Shown here: positions 11,595-19,221 of the stretch, piece after piece
Layout: each line of letters starts with the position of its first letter
Numbering within the stretch: the stretch's first letter is position 1
NCBI GenBank assembly: GCA_963798985.1
Contig: CAWCVL010000009.1
Span: 1 to 64,000 of the forward strand
From: JACCTU01 sp963798985
GTDB lineage: Bacteria > Actinomycetota > Thermoleophilia > Gaiellales > Gaiellaceae
DNA length: 64,000 bases
Direction of reading: 5' to 3'
The notes under the pieces: model-generated
What the model saw: only the letters and a program-made list of their open reading frames with translations
Databases searched by the model: none
Told to the model about the DNA's origin: nothing
Position numbers and translations under genes: made by a program

Positions 11595-12642
11595 TCAGTG
11601 CGGCTTCGAGGAGCCGTCGTCGAGCTGGCGGTCGTGACGCGATCGCGGCCGAAACGCATTCCGAAGCGCGAGGCTGGAACGCGACAGCTTCGAACCCCAG
11701 CTCTCGCCCGGCTCCGGTCGGATGTCCTGCGCAACTCTCTGCGGCGCGCGACCAACCGCTTGGTGGAGCGGGAATGCCCAGAAGTCGCTCATCAGACGCT
11801 GCAGGTGGTTCTCGAGCACGGTGCGCTCGCGGACACGCGCGAGATTCTGGGCCCAGAGCCGCAGTGCCCATGGTGTCCCACGCTCGTGGAACAGCGAGTC
11901 CACGGCGGCAATCGTCGTCCGCCATAAGCGCTGGATTCCCCAGTCGGCTGCGCGGAGGTCGACCTCGTCGAGGTCTGCATCGGCCGCGATCGCTGCGATG
12001 TCGATCATGTCCCTGAGCCGGCGAAGCGGCTCGTGGGCCCACGAGTGCGCTGCCAGGACCAGCGCGTGTGCTCCGGGTGCGAGCGTCAGCATCCCATCAG
12101 TCGTCCGCGACGGGATCACGTCCGCGAACAGATCGGCCGCAGACGGTGCGTCGCGTCCGTCGACCCATTTCGGTGACGTGTGCAGTTCGAGGTGGAGCGG
12201 GATCCCGGCGACGGCGAGCGGCCGCAGGTGGTGGATGTCGACGTACAGCCGAGGATCGCCGACCGGCTCGAACCCCGCGTCGATCAAGGCGCGGTGGACT
12301 GCCGGCGCATCGCGGACGAGCACGTCCACGTCCCCGTAACGGCGAAGCGACGGGTCCGGATAGACGGCGGCGACCTCGGGGCCCTTCAGCACGATCGCAG
12401 GGCCGTCGTAGACCGCTCGTACGCGCTCGAGCAGCAGCGGCGCGGCCAGGCTCGCGATCGCCGCGCCGCGCGCCTCGGCTGCAAAGTCGTCGGGCACGGG
12501 ACGACCGAGCTGCCCGAAAGCGTTTCGCGGCGAGCGGTTCGAGCCGGTGGCTGCGTAGATCGTCCAGGTTCGGGGCCTGATCGATCAGCTCGTCGACGCG
12601 CCTCCAGAGGCCGTCCCGCGCCCTGTCGGAGCTCGGAGTCAC
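11595..12642 (-). CDS. Lasso-cluster nucleotidyltransferase (NTP_transf_5-like)
   Basis: The intact 300-residue part carries PAIVLKGPEVAAVYPDPSLR followed by RRYGDVDVLV, the GxD-type nucleotidyltransferase metal-binding motif of the 'uncharacterised nucleotidyltransferase' family, then LHLELHTSPKWVDGR and a helical C-terminus. Upstream codons in another frame (VTPSSDRARDGLWRRVDELI) continue the protein, so I extend the start to GTG 12642 with one indel near 12520. Relatives are frequent in lasso peptide clusters of the paeninodin type, next to an HPr-kinase-like gene, and both are present here. The reaction in those clusters is unproven. It diverges from the exporter operon. Confidence 0.7.
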
Positions 12643-12743
12643 ACGACCATCGTGCCAGCGGCGCGGCAGCGCCACATCACCCGCCCGGATACGGCAAACC
12701 TAGCCACTCGGGCAGTTGCCCAGGAACCGGAGCCGTAACGATC

Positions 12744-13743
12744 ATGGTCTGCATGGCAGCCGTTCTTGCGCCCGAGTTGGACCGCGCTCGCACACCGACG
12801 AAACCGTCGCGGCCGCCGCTGCAGCCGGCGATTCGTGTCGACTCCGTCGTCCACCAGTTCGACGAAGCGGTCGTGCTCGACTCGGTGTCGCTCGACGTCG
12901 CATCCGGGTCGATCCACGCCTTGCTCGGGCCCAACGGTGCCGGCAAGACAACGCTCCTCCGAATCCTGGCGGGCCTTCTCGTCCCGCGCTCGGGTGCGGT
13001 CCAAATTCTCGGATCGGACGTCGACATGTCGCGCTCGTTCCGCCGACTGGTCGGCCTCGTTCCGTCCGGTGATCGGTCGTTCTATCTCCGCATCTCGGCC
13101 TCGAGAACCTCGTCTTCTTCGCGCGCCTGCAGGGGATGCGCCGACGCGATGCAGTGCGGAGGGCCGCGAGGTGCTCGCCGAGGTCGATCTCGCGGACGAA
13201 GCAAGCCAAGCGCGTCGGCCTCTACTCCCACGGAATGCAGAAGCGGCTGAGCGTCGCGCGCGCACTCCTGACGGACCCGCCGATCCTGCTCGTGGACGAA
13301 GCGACGCACGATCTCGATCCTGACGGCGCGCGAAGAGTGCGCGGATCTGGTCGTGGCCCGAGCTGCTCAGGGTGCGGCGGTCGTCTGGACGACGCAGCGA
13401 CTGGAGGAAATCCGGGGTCTCGCCGACGTCGTCACGCTGCTCTCGCGCGGTCACACGGCCTTCGCCGGCACCGTCCCGCAGCTGATGGCGCATGCGGTTC
13501 CGCGGCGCTACGTCCTTCGGCTTCAGCGGGTCGCGACCCTCACGGGGATGACGCACCTCGGGACGCTGGCGCCGATGGGCAAGGGCGACGAGGAGCACTA
13601 CGTGCTCCACCTCGCCGACGAGCGTGATTCTCGGCGATGCCCTTGCGCACCTGACGTCGTCCGGCGTTCGCGTCCTGGCGTGTCGCGAGGAACGGTCGGA
13701 GATCGAGGAAGCGTTCCTCTCCCTTGCGGGTGGGCGGTCGTGA
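12744..13743 (+). CDS. ABC transporter ATP-binding protein of the lasso cluster
   Basis: The Walker A is LLGPNGAGKTTLLRILAGLL. The signature is degenerate (LYSHGMQKRLSVARALL, with S-H-G-M in place of LSGGQ). The Walker B is DPPILLVDEATHDLDP. The frame shifts near 13095 and 13340, but each motif is readable. The C-terminal extension (RYVLRLQRVATLTG, ILGDALAHLTSSGVRVLACR) is typical of ABC-2 ATPases. The gene ends in TGA at 13741, which overlaps the permease GTG (GTGA), so the two are translationally coupled. It probably energises export of the mature peptide and gives self-immunity. Confidence 0.8.
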
Positions 13744-14599
13744 GCGCGCTCGGCGTCGAAGCAGCGCCTCCGGCCACGATCCTCGGCGAGTTTCGGAAGC
13801 TCCCCGCGTTCGTTCGCCGCGACTTCCTCGTCGCCTGGAGCTACCGCATGGGCTTCGTGTCCGACATCGTGAACCTCGTCGGGCCAGATCGTCGTCTTCT
13901 ACTTCATCGGCATGCTCGTCGACCCGAGCCGCCTGCCGACGTTCGGCGGAACCGAGGTGACGCTATCTCGAGTTCGCAGCCGTCGGGATCGCGGTCGGTG
14001 TGTTCATCCAGTTCGGCCTCGACCGCGTTTCCGCCGCGATGCGCGGCGAGCAACTGATGGGGACGCTCGAGGCGGTGCTCGTCACCCCGACGGCCCCGGG
14101 GACGATCCAGCTCGGTTCCGTCGCGTTTGACCTCGTCTACGTGCCGCTCCGGACCGCGATCTTCCTCGGCGGAGCGACGCTCGCGTTCGGCCTCGAACTT
14201 CTCGGCTTCCGGCATCCTGCCCGCGCTCGCACTCCTGCTCGCACTGATCCCGTTCGTGTGGGGCCTCGGCGTCCTGACCGCCGGTGCGATCCTCACGTTC
14301 CGGCGCGGCGCGGGCGTCGTCGGCCTCGGCGCGGTCGTCCTCGGGCTCCTCTCCGGGGTGTACTTCCCGATCAGTCTCCTGCCGGGTTGGCTTGCGACTA
14401 TCGCGGCCGAGAACCCGATCGCGAAGGCGATCGACGGCAATGCGTGATGCGCTGCTCGGCGGCGCGACACTTCGCGGACGTCGCGCCGACGGTCGTCCTC
14501 CTCCTCCCGCTCTCGGCGGCCTCGCTCGCCGTCGGCTTGACGGCGTTCCGACTCGCTGTCCGCCGCGAGCGGCGCAACGGAACGCTGGGGCTCTACTGA
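13740..14599 (+). CDS. ABC-2 type permease of the lasso cluster
   Basis: GTG at 13740 overlaps the ATPase stop. The protein begins with a cytoplasmic helix (EFRKLPAFVRRDFLVAWSYR) and has about six hydrophobic segments, including FELVAVGI-like stretches, AIFLGGATLAFGLELLGF, LPALALLLALIPFVWGLGVL and GLGAVVLGLLSGVYFPISLL. The NPIAKAIDG motif before the last helix is common in ABC-2 permeases. Two or more indels (near 13880 and 14210) split it. TGA at 14597 overlaps the next ATG. With the ATPase it forms a two-gene exporter, instead of the single fused LanD/McjD-type exporter usual in proteobacterial lasso loci. Confidence 0.75.
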
Positions 14600-14867
14600 T
14601 GGAGCAATTGCGCCTGCGAACCGAGACCAGCTCAGGTGGCGCGAGATCGACAGCGAGGTCGTCGCCGTCGACATCCCGAGCTCGAAGTACCTGAGCGCGA
14701 ACGAGTGCGGGTGCGATCCTCTGGCAGATGCTGGCGACCGGCACGACGCTCGATTCCCTCGCCGAACGCCTCGTGGAGACGTTCGGGATCGATCGAGGAC
14801 CGCGCCCAGGCCGACGCGAAGGCGTTCGTGGACCAGCCTGGCGGAGCGCGACCTGCTGGAACGATGA
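14599..14867 (+). CDS. PqqD-like RiPP recognition element (lasso B1), frameshifted
   Basis: About 89 aa when the frame is restored: MEQLRLRTETSS, then RWREIDSEVVAVDIPSSKYL, SANE, GAILWQMLATGTTLDSLAER, LVETFGID, AQADAKAFVDQ and LAERDLLER. The beta-strand-rich start (VAVDIPSSKYLSAN) and winged-helix end are those of PqqD/RRE proteins, which bind the leader of a RiPP precursor and hand it to the protease and cyclase. Position between exporter and B2 protease supports the B1 role. At least three single-base indels are needed. The start ATG overlaps the permease TGA, and the stop overlaps the B2 ATG. Confidence 0.75.
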
Positions 14868-15226
14868 ACGTTCGCGGGCTCGACGTCCCGACGCTGCGCG
14901 CTGCTTGGTGGACGCGGCGGGCGCTGCGACGGGTGCACGCCGACCTGCAGGCGCGCGGCCTCGAGTACACGCCGGCGCCGAAGCCGCCCCCGCTCCCCGA
15001 CCACGCACGACGTGGCGTCCTCGCGGTCCTCAGGCGCACGCCGAGCACGTGTCTAGAGCGCGCGCTCGTGCTCCAGCGCTGGCACGAGGCGCACGGGGCG
15101 CCGCGCGACGTGATCGTCGCGGTGCGTGGGCCGACGATCGACTTCTCCGCACACGCGTGGCTCGACGGCGAGCCGGACGGCGACACGTCGGCGTTCGCCG
15201 AGCTGATGCGACTGCCTCCTCGCTGA
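14864..15226 (+). CDS. Lasso peptide biosynthesis B2 protein (transglutaminase-like leader protease)
   Basis: 120 aa and intact. The catalytic Cys is in TPSTCLERALVLQRWHEAHG (C63), the His in IDFSAHAWLDGEPD (H97), and D101 or D105 completes the triad. This is the Transglut_core3/McjB C-terminal fold that cuts the leader off a lasso precursor. Here the protease domain stands alone with the RRE encoded separately upstream, the 'split B' arrangement of Gram-positive clusters. It overlaps both neighbours by a few bases, so expression is coupled. Confidence 0.85.
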   Translation: MNVRGLDVPTLRAAWWTRRALRRVHADLQARGLEYTPAPKPPPLPDHARRGVLAVLRRTPSTCLERALVLQRWHEAHGAPRDVIVAVRGPTIDFSAHAWLDGEPDGDTSAFAELMRLPPR

Positions 15227-16437
15227 TGCAGGCGACGGCCGAACTTGACGCCCCTCGAGCTCGCGACGGGCCTCGTCTTCGGCTCGGCTCCCGACTTCAC
15301 GGTCGCTCACGACGCCCCGGAGACGCCGCGCTTGGCGCTCGAGAGCGCCGTTCTGCGCTTGCTGCAACGGCCACCCTGCGCAGTCAGCTTCTCCGGCGGA
15401 CGCGACTCGTCCGCCGTTCTCGCGCTCGCCACGCACCTCGCGCGTCGCGAAGGGCTTCCGTTGCCGATCCCCGCGACGAACCGCTTCCCGGCGGTCGAGT
15501 CCTCGGACGAGACGGAGTGGCAGGAGCGCGTGGTCACGCACCTCGGACTCGAGGAGTGGGTGCGTCTCGAGCACGACGACGAGCTCGACTGTGTCGGGCC
15601 GATCGCGCAAGAGACACTCGCCCGCCACGGGCTTCTCTGGCCGTTCAACGCGCACTTCCACGTCCCGCTGCTCCGGACCGTGTCCGGCGGCTCGTTCCTG
15701 ACAGGGATCGGTGGGGACGAGCTGCTGACGGGACCGCCCTGGCCGCAGCTTGCGAAGGCGTTCACCGGACGTGCGACGCCCACGGCACGCGACTTCCTCC
15801 GCGCCGGCTTCGTCATGTCGCCGAACGTCGTCAAGCGGAGAGTCCTCCGGCACCGTGCGTCCCTGACGCTTGGTTGGCTCACGGCGAGGGGTCGGCGCGA
15901 ATTCCTCGATGCGCTCGCGCGCGACGCCGCGGGTGAGCCGGCGGGCTGGGCAAGCCATGCGAAGTGGGCCCGGCGATTCCGATACCTCAGCGTCGGGCAG
16001 CTGGAGCCTCGCGCCTTCTCGCGGCTGACGCGGACGTGCAGATCGACCACCCGTTCCTCGACCCCGGCTTCGCATCCGCGCTCGCCTCGCTCCCGCCTCG
16101 GGAGCGGTACGCAGACAGGACCCACGCGGTCCGCGCCCTGTTCGGCGACCTCCTCCCGGACGACCTGGTGGGGAGGTCGTCGAAGGCATCCTTCGACCGA
16201 GCGTTCTGGAGCCGGTCGAGCCGTCGGTTCGGAAAGACCTGGGACGGGTCAGGCGTGGACGCCGACTACGTCGACGCAGACGCACTGGCCGACGAGTGGA
16301 AGCGCGACGATCCCGAACCTCGATCGTTCCTGCTTGCGCAGGCGCTCTGGCTCGCAGCACCGCGCGACGTCAGCGCACGGCGTCCAGCAGACAATCGACG
16401 GACGACGTCAGCGACTCCCAGGACCGCGGGCGCCTGA
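15226..16437 (+). CDS. Asparagine-synthetase-like lasso cyclase (C protein)
   Basis: ATG 15226 overlaps the B2 stop. One extra T near 15245 breaks MQATAE from LTPLELATGLVFG; the alternative is TTG 15245. The PP-loop is CAVSFSGGRDSSAVLALATH, and downstream come GGSFLTGIGGDELLTGPPW and, after an indel near 16020, VQIDHPFLDPGFASALASLP and LLPDDLVGRSSKASFDRAFW. These are the ATP-binding and synthetase motifs of AsnB-type lasso cyclases, which adenylate the Asp/Glu side chain and close the macrolactam. At ~400 residues it lacks the long N-terminal glutaminase-like domain of many C proteins. Its 3' end lies antisense to the kinase gene. Confidence 0.8.
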
Positions 16438-17233
16438 GCTCATACGCAGGCAGGGAAGCGAGCTCGAGCAGCGCCTCGGCGTCGCGGGGCGGGACGGTGG
16501 TGCCACGGTTGGCAGTCAGCCGCATCAGCCGGTCCGAGCCACGCACGGCAACCGTCTCGGTCCGCTCTCCCCAGGCGAGAAAGATCCAACCGGCAAGGCG
16601 GGCTTCGCCCACGATCGGCGGGACGCGCAGCCGCCAACGCTCGCGGGCGCCGACCACGCCGAGCTCCTCGCCGACGCCGAGCACCTCGGCGGCCTCGCGT
16701 CGCAGGTCAACCGAGCGGGGAGCGACATGGACCAGGTCCTCCTCGAGGATGAGCATGTCGTCCGCCGCGATTGGGATCTCGTCCAGCGCAAGCCGCGCGA
16801 CCAGGGTGCTCTTGCCGACGCCGCGCTCGCCGAGCAGCGCCCACGCCCTCCCCTCGACGACGAAGGCGCCGGCGTGGAAGCTCTCGCGCCCGTACCAGTA
16901 CGCGGTCACGGCCGCGACCGGCGCGAGCAGCGGATGAACGAGCTCGTCGGCGTCGGCGGGCCTCGGCAGCGTGAAGATCGCCTCCCCGCGATCCCGGTCG
17001 AGCGCGATCTCCCCACCGCTCTGGAGCTTCAGCAGGGCCGCCTTCTCGGTCATCCACTCCTGGGGTGCACTCGTCGTCCCGTTTCGATAGCCGATGCGGA
17101 GGCGGGGCCATTCGGGAGAGGCGTCGACGAGCAGGTCGCGGGCGGCAGCCACATTTTCGAGCTGCAGCCCGTAGGCGCCTATGCGGTCGCCCAGTTGGCC
17201 CGGATCGTGCGGAATGTTACGTTGCTCGTCCAC
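16370..17233 (-). CDS. HPr-kinase-like (lasso peptide kinase candidate)
   Basis: 287 aa, intact, GTG start. FHAGAFVVEGRAWALLGERG followed by VGKSTLVARLALDEIP gives the HprK-type His plus P-loop (GERGVGKST, residues 135-143), and IAADDMLILEED supplies the acidic pair. The N-terminal half (YGLQLENVAAARDLL, WPRLRIGY) resembles the variable sensor part of small HprK-like proteins. In paeninodin-type clusters a homologous kinase phosphorylates the C-terminal Ser of the precursor; here precursor 2 ends in Ser-Ser. The gene is transcribed against the cyclase, with a 68-bp 3' overlap. Confidence 0.75.
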   Translation of the reverse strand: MDEQRNIPHDPGQLGDRIGAYGLQLENVAAARDLLVDASPEWPRLRIGYRNGTTSAPQEWMTEKAALLKLQSGGEIALDRDRGEAIFTLPRPADADELVHPLLAPVAAVTAYWYGRESFHAGAFVVEGRAWALLGERGVGKSTLVARLALDEIPIAADDMLILEEDLVHVAPRSVDLRREAAEVLGVGEELGVVGARERWRLRVPPIVGEARLAGWIFLAWGERTETVAVRGSDRLMRLTANRGTTVPPRDAEALLELASLPAYELRRPRSWESLTSSVDCLLDAVR

Positions 17234-17247
17234 AAGGAGCGCCCATC

Positions 17248-17286
17248 ATGGAGCAAACCCTTTGTCCACCCTGTCCCGGCGGCTAG
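17248..17286 (+). CDS. 12-codon micro-ORF with CPPC motif upstream of lasso precursor 1
   Basis: AAGGAG about 9 nt before ATG 17248 is among the better ribosome binding sites in this cluster. The ORF encodes MEQTLCPPCPGG and a TAG stop. It lies in the divergent gap between the kinase and precursor 1. Possible readings are a leader peptide that senses translation, a remnant precursor, or chance. Nothing in the short sequence distinguishes them. Confidence 0.3.
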   Translation: MEQTLCPPCPGG

Positions 17287-17315
17287 TTGTGTGTCCGGCC
17301 GGTGGGAGCTACTTT
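17287..17315 (+). promoter_or_regulatory. Candidate promoter of lasso precursor 1
   Basis: TTGTGT (17287-17292), a 17-nt spacer, and TACTTT (17310-17315) fit a sigma70-type -35/-10 pair. They sit about 40 nt upstream of ATG 17354, which has GAAGGAG as ribosome binding site at 17341. This would give precursor 1 its own strong promoter, as expected for a RiPP substrate that must outnumber its enzymes. Confidence 0.5.
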
Positions 17316-17353
17316 CGTGCTTCGTGGAGCTCCACACAGCGAAGGAGACACTG

Positions 17354-17512
17354 ATGCTTCAAGGACCGAGGAAGAGCACCGCCGCCTACGAGGCTCCGGA
17401 GCTCGTGGAACTCGGTGCTCTCCAGGAGCTGACGCTGGGGTGCGACAAGACGTTTGGCTCATCTGATGGCTTCACCTTCATGGGCCAGTCGATCGTCTGC
17501 TCTTCAGGGTAA
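17354..17512 (+). CDS. Lasso peptide precursor 1
   Basis: 52 aa. The leader contains YEAPELVELGALQELTLG, the Y-x-x-P...L-x-x-LG...E-L-T pattern read by RRE proteins in lasso systems. The core probably begins at C30 (CDKTFGSSDGFTFMGQSIVC, then SSG), which places D38 at core position 9 and allows a Cys1-Asp9 macrolactam with a second Cys at position 20 for a possible disulfide, as in siamycin-type peptides. The leader Thr would then be at -3, not the usual -2. Starting at G29 instead would put Asp at position 10, outside the normal 7-9 ring size. A strong SD (GAAGGAG) precedes it and a terminator follows. Confidence 0.75.
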   Translation: MLQGPRKSTAAYEAPELVELGALQELTLGCDKTFGSSDGFTFMGQSIVCSSG

Positions 17513-17534
17513 GGCTTCACGTTTAGAAGCAGGG

Positions 17535-17577
17535 GCCCGGGAGCCCTGGTGCCGTTAGGCACTAAGGGAACCCGGGC
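17535..17577 (+). terminator. Hairpin terminator or attenuator between the two precursors
   Basis: GCCCGGG (17535-17541) pairs with CCCGGGC (17571-17577). Inside it CCCT pairs with AGGG and GTGCC with GGCAC around a GTTA loop. The T-rich tract TCTTGCGTTTTC follows. This stable hairpin should end or attenuate transcription after precursor 1, so precursor 2 needs read-through or its own promoter. Confidence 0.7.
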
Positions 17578-17653
17578 TCTTGCGTTTTCTCCCTCGTGAA
17601 AAACCATCCAAGCGGCCGGTGCGGCCGCGCCGGCCTTGGCATACGGTCTGCAC

Positions 17654-17833
17654 ATGGACTCAGGGGCTTCCTCGCCGTCGATCGTTCTTCCGTACGAGCC
17701 GCCGGCTCTCGCGGAGCTCGGGCTCGTCGTCGACGAGACCCTGCACGGCTGCTTCTGGGGGAAGCAACTCGGCGGGTCGGACGGGTTCACCTTCATGGGG
17801 ATCTCCGTCCCGATTTCGAGCTGCTCGTCCTAG
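17654..17833 (+). CDS. Lasso peptide precursor 2
   Basis: 59 aa from ATG 17654. The leader has VLPYEPPALAELGLVVDET, again Y-x-x-P...LG...E-T. The C-terminal part HGCFWGKQLGGSDGFTFMGI then SVPISSCSS shares SDGFTFMG with precursor 1 but is three residues longer between the leader Thr and the Asp. Aligned on that Asp, the ring would start at W35 (W1-D9), or at G36 (G1-D8). The end is Ser-Ser, a candidate for the kinase. No clear SD is present; TACGGT at 17642-17647 sits 7 nt before ATG, which would fit a leaderless transcript. Confidence 0.7.
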   Translation: MDSGASSPSIVLPYEPPALAELGLVVDETLHGCFWGKQLGGSDGFTFMGISVPISSCSS

Positions 17834-17873
17834 CGGCCAAGAGCTCCGTCGCAGCGAACGCGCGCGGATCGGC

Positions 17874-18236
17874 TCAGCCGGAGAGCGCGGCCGAGTCTTC
17901 GAGGATCGACGCGCGCGCTGCCGGGTGAAGCGCGTTCCAGATGCGGAGGTAGGCCTCGATCCGCAGCCGGTCGAGGCCGTCAGCGCGGCCGCGGCCGCTG
18001 TCGCGGCAGTCCTGGCACAGCGGGGAACCGAGCTCGGCGAGCGCTTCTGTGACGACTGCGGCACAGCCATAGCACCGCCCGGCGGCGACGAGATCGAGCG
18101 AGCGCTGGATCTCCGTCTCCGCCACGAACCCGACGTCGATCATGTCGTTCGCAACGTGGCGCGCGCGGCAGTCGCAGCTGCGCAGGAAGACGATGATGTC
18201 GCCCAGGTCGTCCGGTTCCTCGAGCCGCACGCGCAT
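17874..18236 (-). CDS. Conserved small protein with inserted Cys-pair segment
   Basis: From ATG 18236 (GTG 18278 is an alternative) it encodes MRVRLEEPDDLGDIIVFLRS and ends LRIEAYLRIWNALHPAARAS. That start and end resemble a small actinobacterial protein I know only as hypothetical ('...LVAFLR...' / '...YLRVWQALHP...'). Between them lie RCYGC and CQDC, a possible zinc-binding pair that the usual short form lacks, plus CDC earlier. The function is unknown. It sits just downstream of precursor 2 on the opposite strand, so a link to the lasso cluster cannot be excluded. Confidence 0.6.
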   Translation of the reverse strand: MRVRLEEPDDLGDIIVFLRSCDCRARHVANDMIDVGFVAETEIQRSLDLVAAGRCYGCAAVVTEALAELGSPLCQDCRDSGRGRADGLDRLRIEAYLRIWNALHPAARASILEDSAALSG

Positions 18237-18482
18237 TGCCGTGGACGAAGGATCGACTCCACTCACAGCGCCTGCCACGGTCGAAAGACCAGCTTCTCAG
18301 GCCATTCGATTGGAGTAGGGTGGCGACGGCTGCGTGTTCGCCCAGACCCGGCCGCGTGCGCGCCAGCCATGTCGTGAGGGGGCCTCGGCTGACCGGGCCG
18401 CAGGGCAAGCCGCGGTCCCCTCTCCTTCCTCGCCCGGCGCGCGCCTCTGGACAACCGTGCCTGCAAAGGGGCATCATGGTGC

Positions 18483-18526
18483 GACGACCGGAAAGGACAG
18501 GGCGGCCCCTATCCTCTCCGGTCGTC
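18483..18526 (-). terminator. Hairpin downstream of the GNAT gene
   Basis: GACGACCGG (18483-18491) pairs with CCGGTCGTC (18518-18526), and inner AGGA/TCCT and AGGG/CCCT add pairs. It follows the stop of the minus-strand GNAT at 18555. There is no clear T run, so a Rho-independent role is only likely. The remaining 18279-18482 stretch holds no gene that I can support. Confidence 0.45.
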
Positions 18527-18554
18527 ACTTGGCCGCGCTGCCATCCGGACGGCC

Positions 18555-19164
18555 TCAGGGTCGTCGCGGCGCCGGCACCGGCTCGGGAGAGAACGCCTCC
18601 TTGACCGCGCGGAGCACCTTGGCGCGCGAGCCTTCGGCCACAGGTTGCAGGCCACCGAGCTCGAGCCGCGCGAGCTCGACTCGACCAGAAGTTCGGACGG
18701 TGAGGAAGCCGAAGTCGGACAGGAAGTCGCGCGGGAAGATCGTCTTGTGCACCTGGAAGCGCTCGTACGCGCTCTCCCCCTCCGGATAGCGATAGGCGAA
18801 CGCCTCGAGCGCGCGTGCTCCCTTGTCTCGCGCATCGCCGATCGCCGCGAGGAAGAGCGACTGCATCACCCAGGGGCTCGACGACGCGACGAGGTACGCG
18901 CACGTCACGAGTACCGCGTCCTCCGAGGGCGGTCCCGCGGGGAGCTCCGCTGCTCGCGGGAAGAGCTCGGCCGGGCCGTACTGCATCGACCCGAGCGTGT
19001 TGCCGTGCTCGTCGCGGTACACGGTGCCCCACGCCCCCCAGTCGTCCTCGATCTTGTCCGCCCAGCGGTCCTTGTTCGCCGTCCGCGCGTCACGCGACTG
19101 CCACCAGACGCACGTGTGGCAGACGGGTCGGGGTCGCCGGCAGCAGGCGTCGCTCGCGCGTCAA
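18555..19164 (-). CDS. GNAT-family acetyltransferase with N-terminal CxxC (frameshifted N-terminus)
   Basis: The long part reads VYRDEHGNTLGSMQYGPAEL, AVLVTCAYLVASSSPWVMQS, LFLAAIGDARDKGARALEAF and FLSDFGFLTVR, a GNAT core with its acetyl-CoA-binding helix region. In-frame upstream codons give CHTCVWWQSRDARTANKDRW followed by ADKIEDDWGAWG, matching an actinobacterial GNAT subgroup that starts with a C-x-x-C/W element. One more indel joins it to RERRLLPATPTRLP, with TTG 19164 as the likely start. The substrate is unknown. Confidence 0.6.
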
Positions 19165-19221
19165 GCCCGGAGAGGTGCGCCGCTCAGTGCCGCAGCTGCC
19201 CGAGCGCTTCCTGGTGGGGCA

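Noticed and set aside
18279..18482. Short minus-strand frames in this gap
   Set aside because: Composition is basic and proline-rich with no SD, no family pattern and no consistent start.
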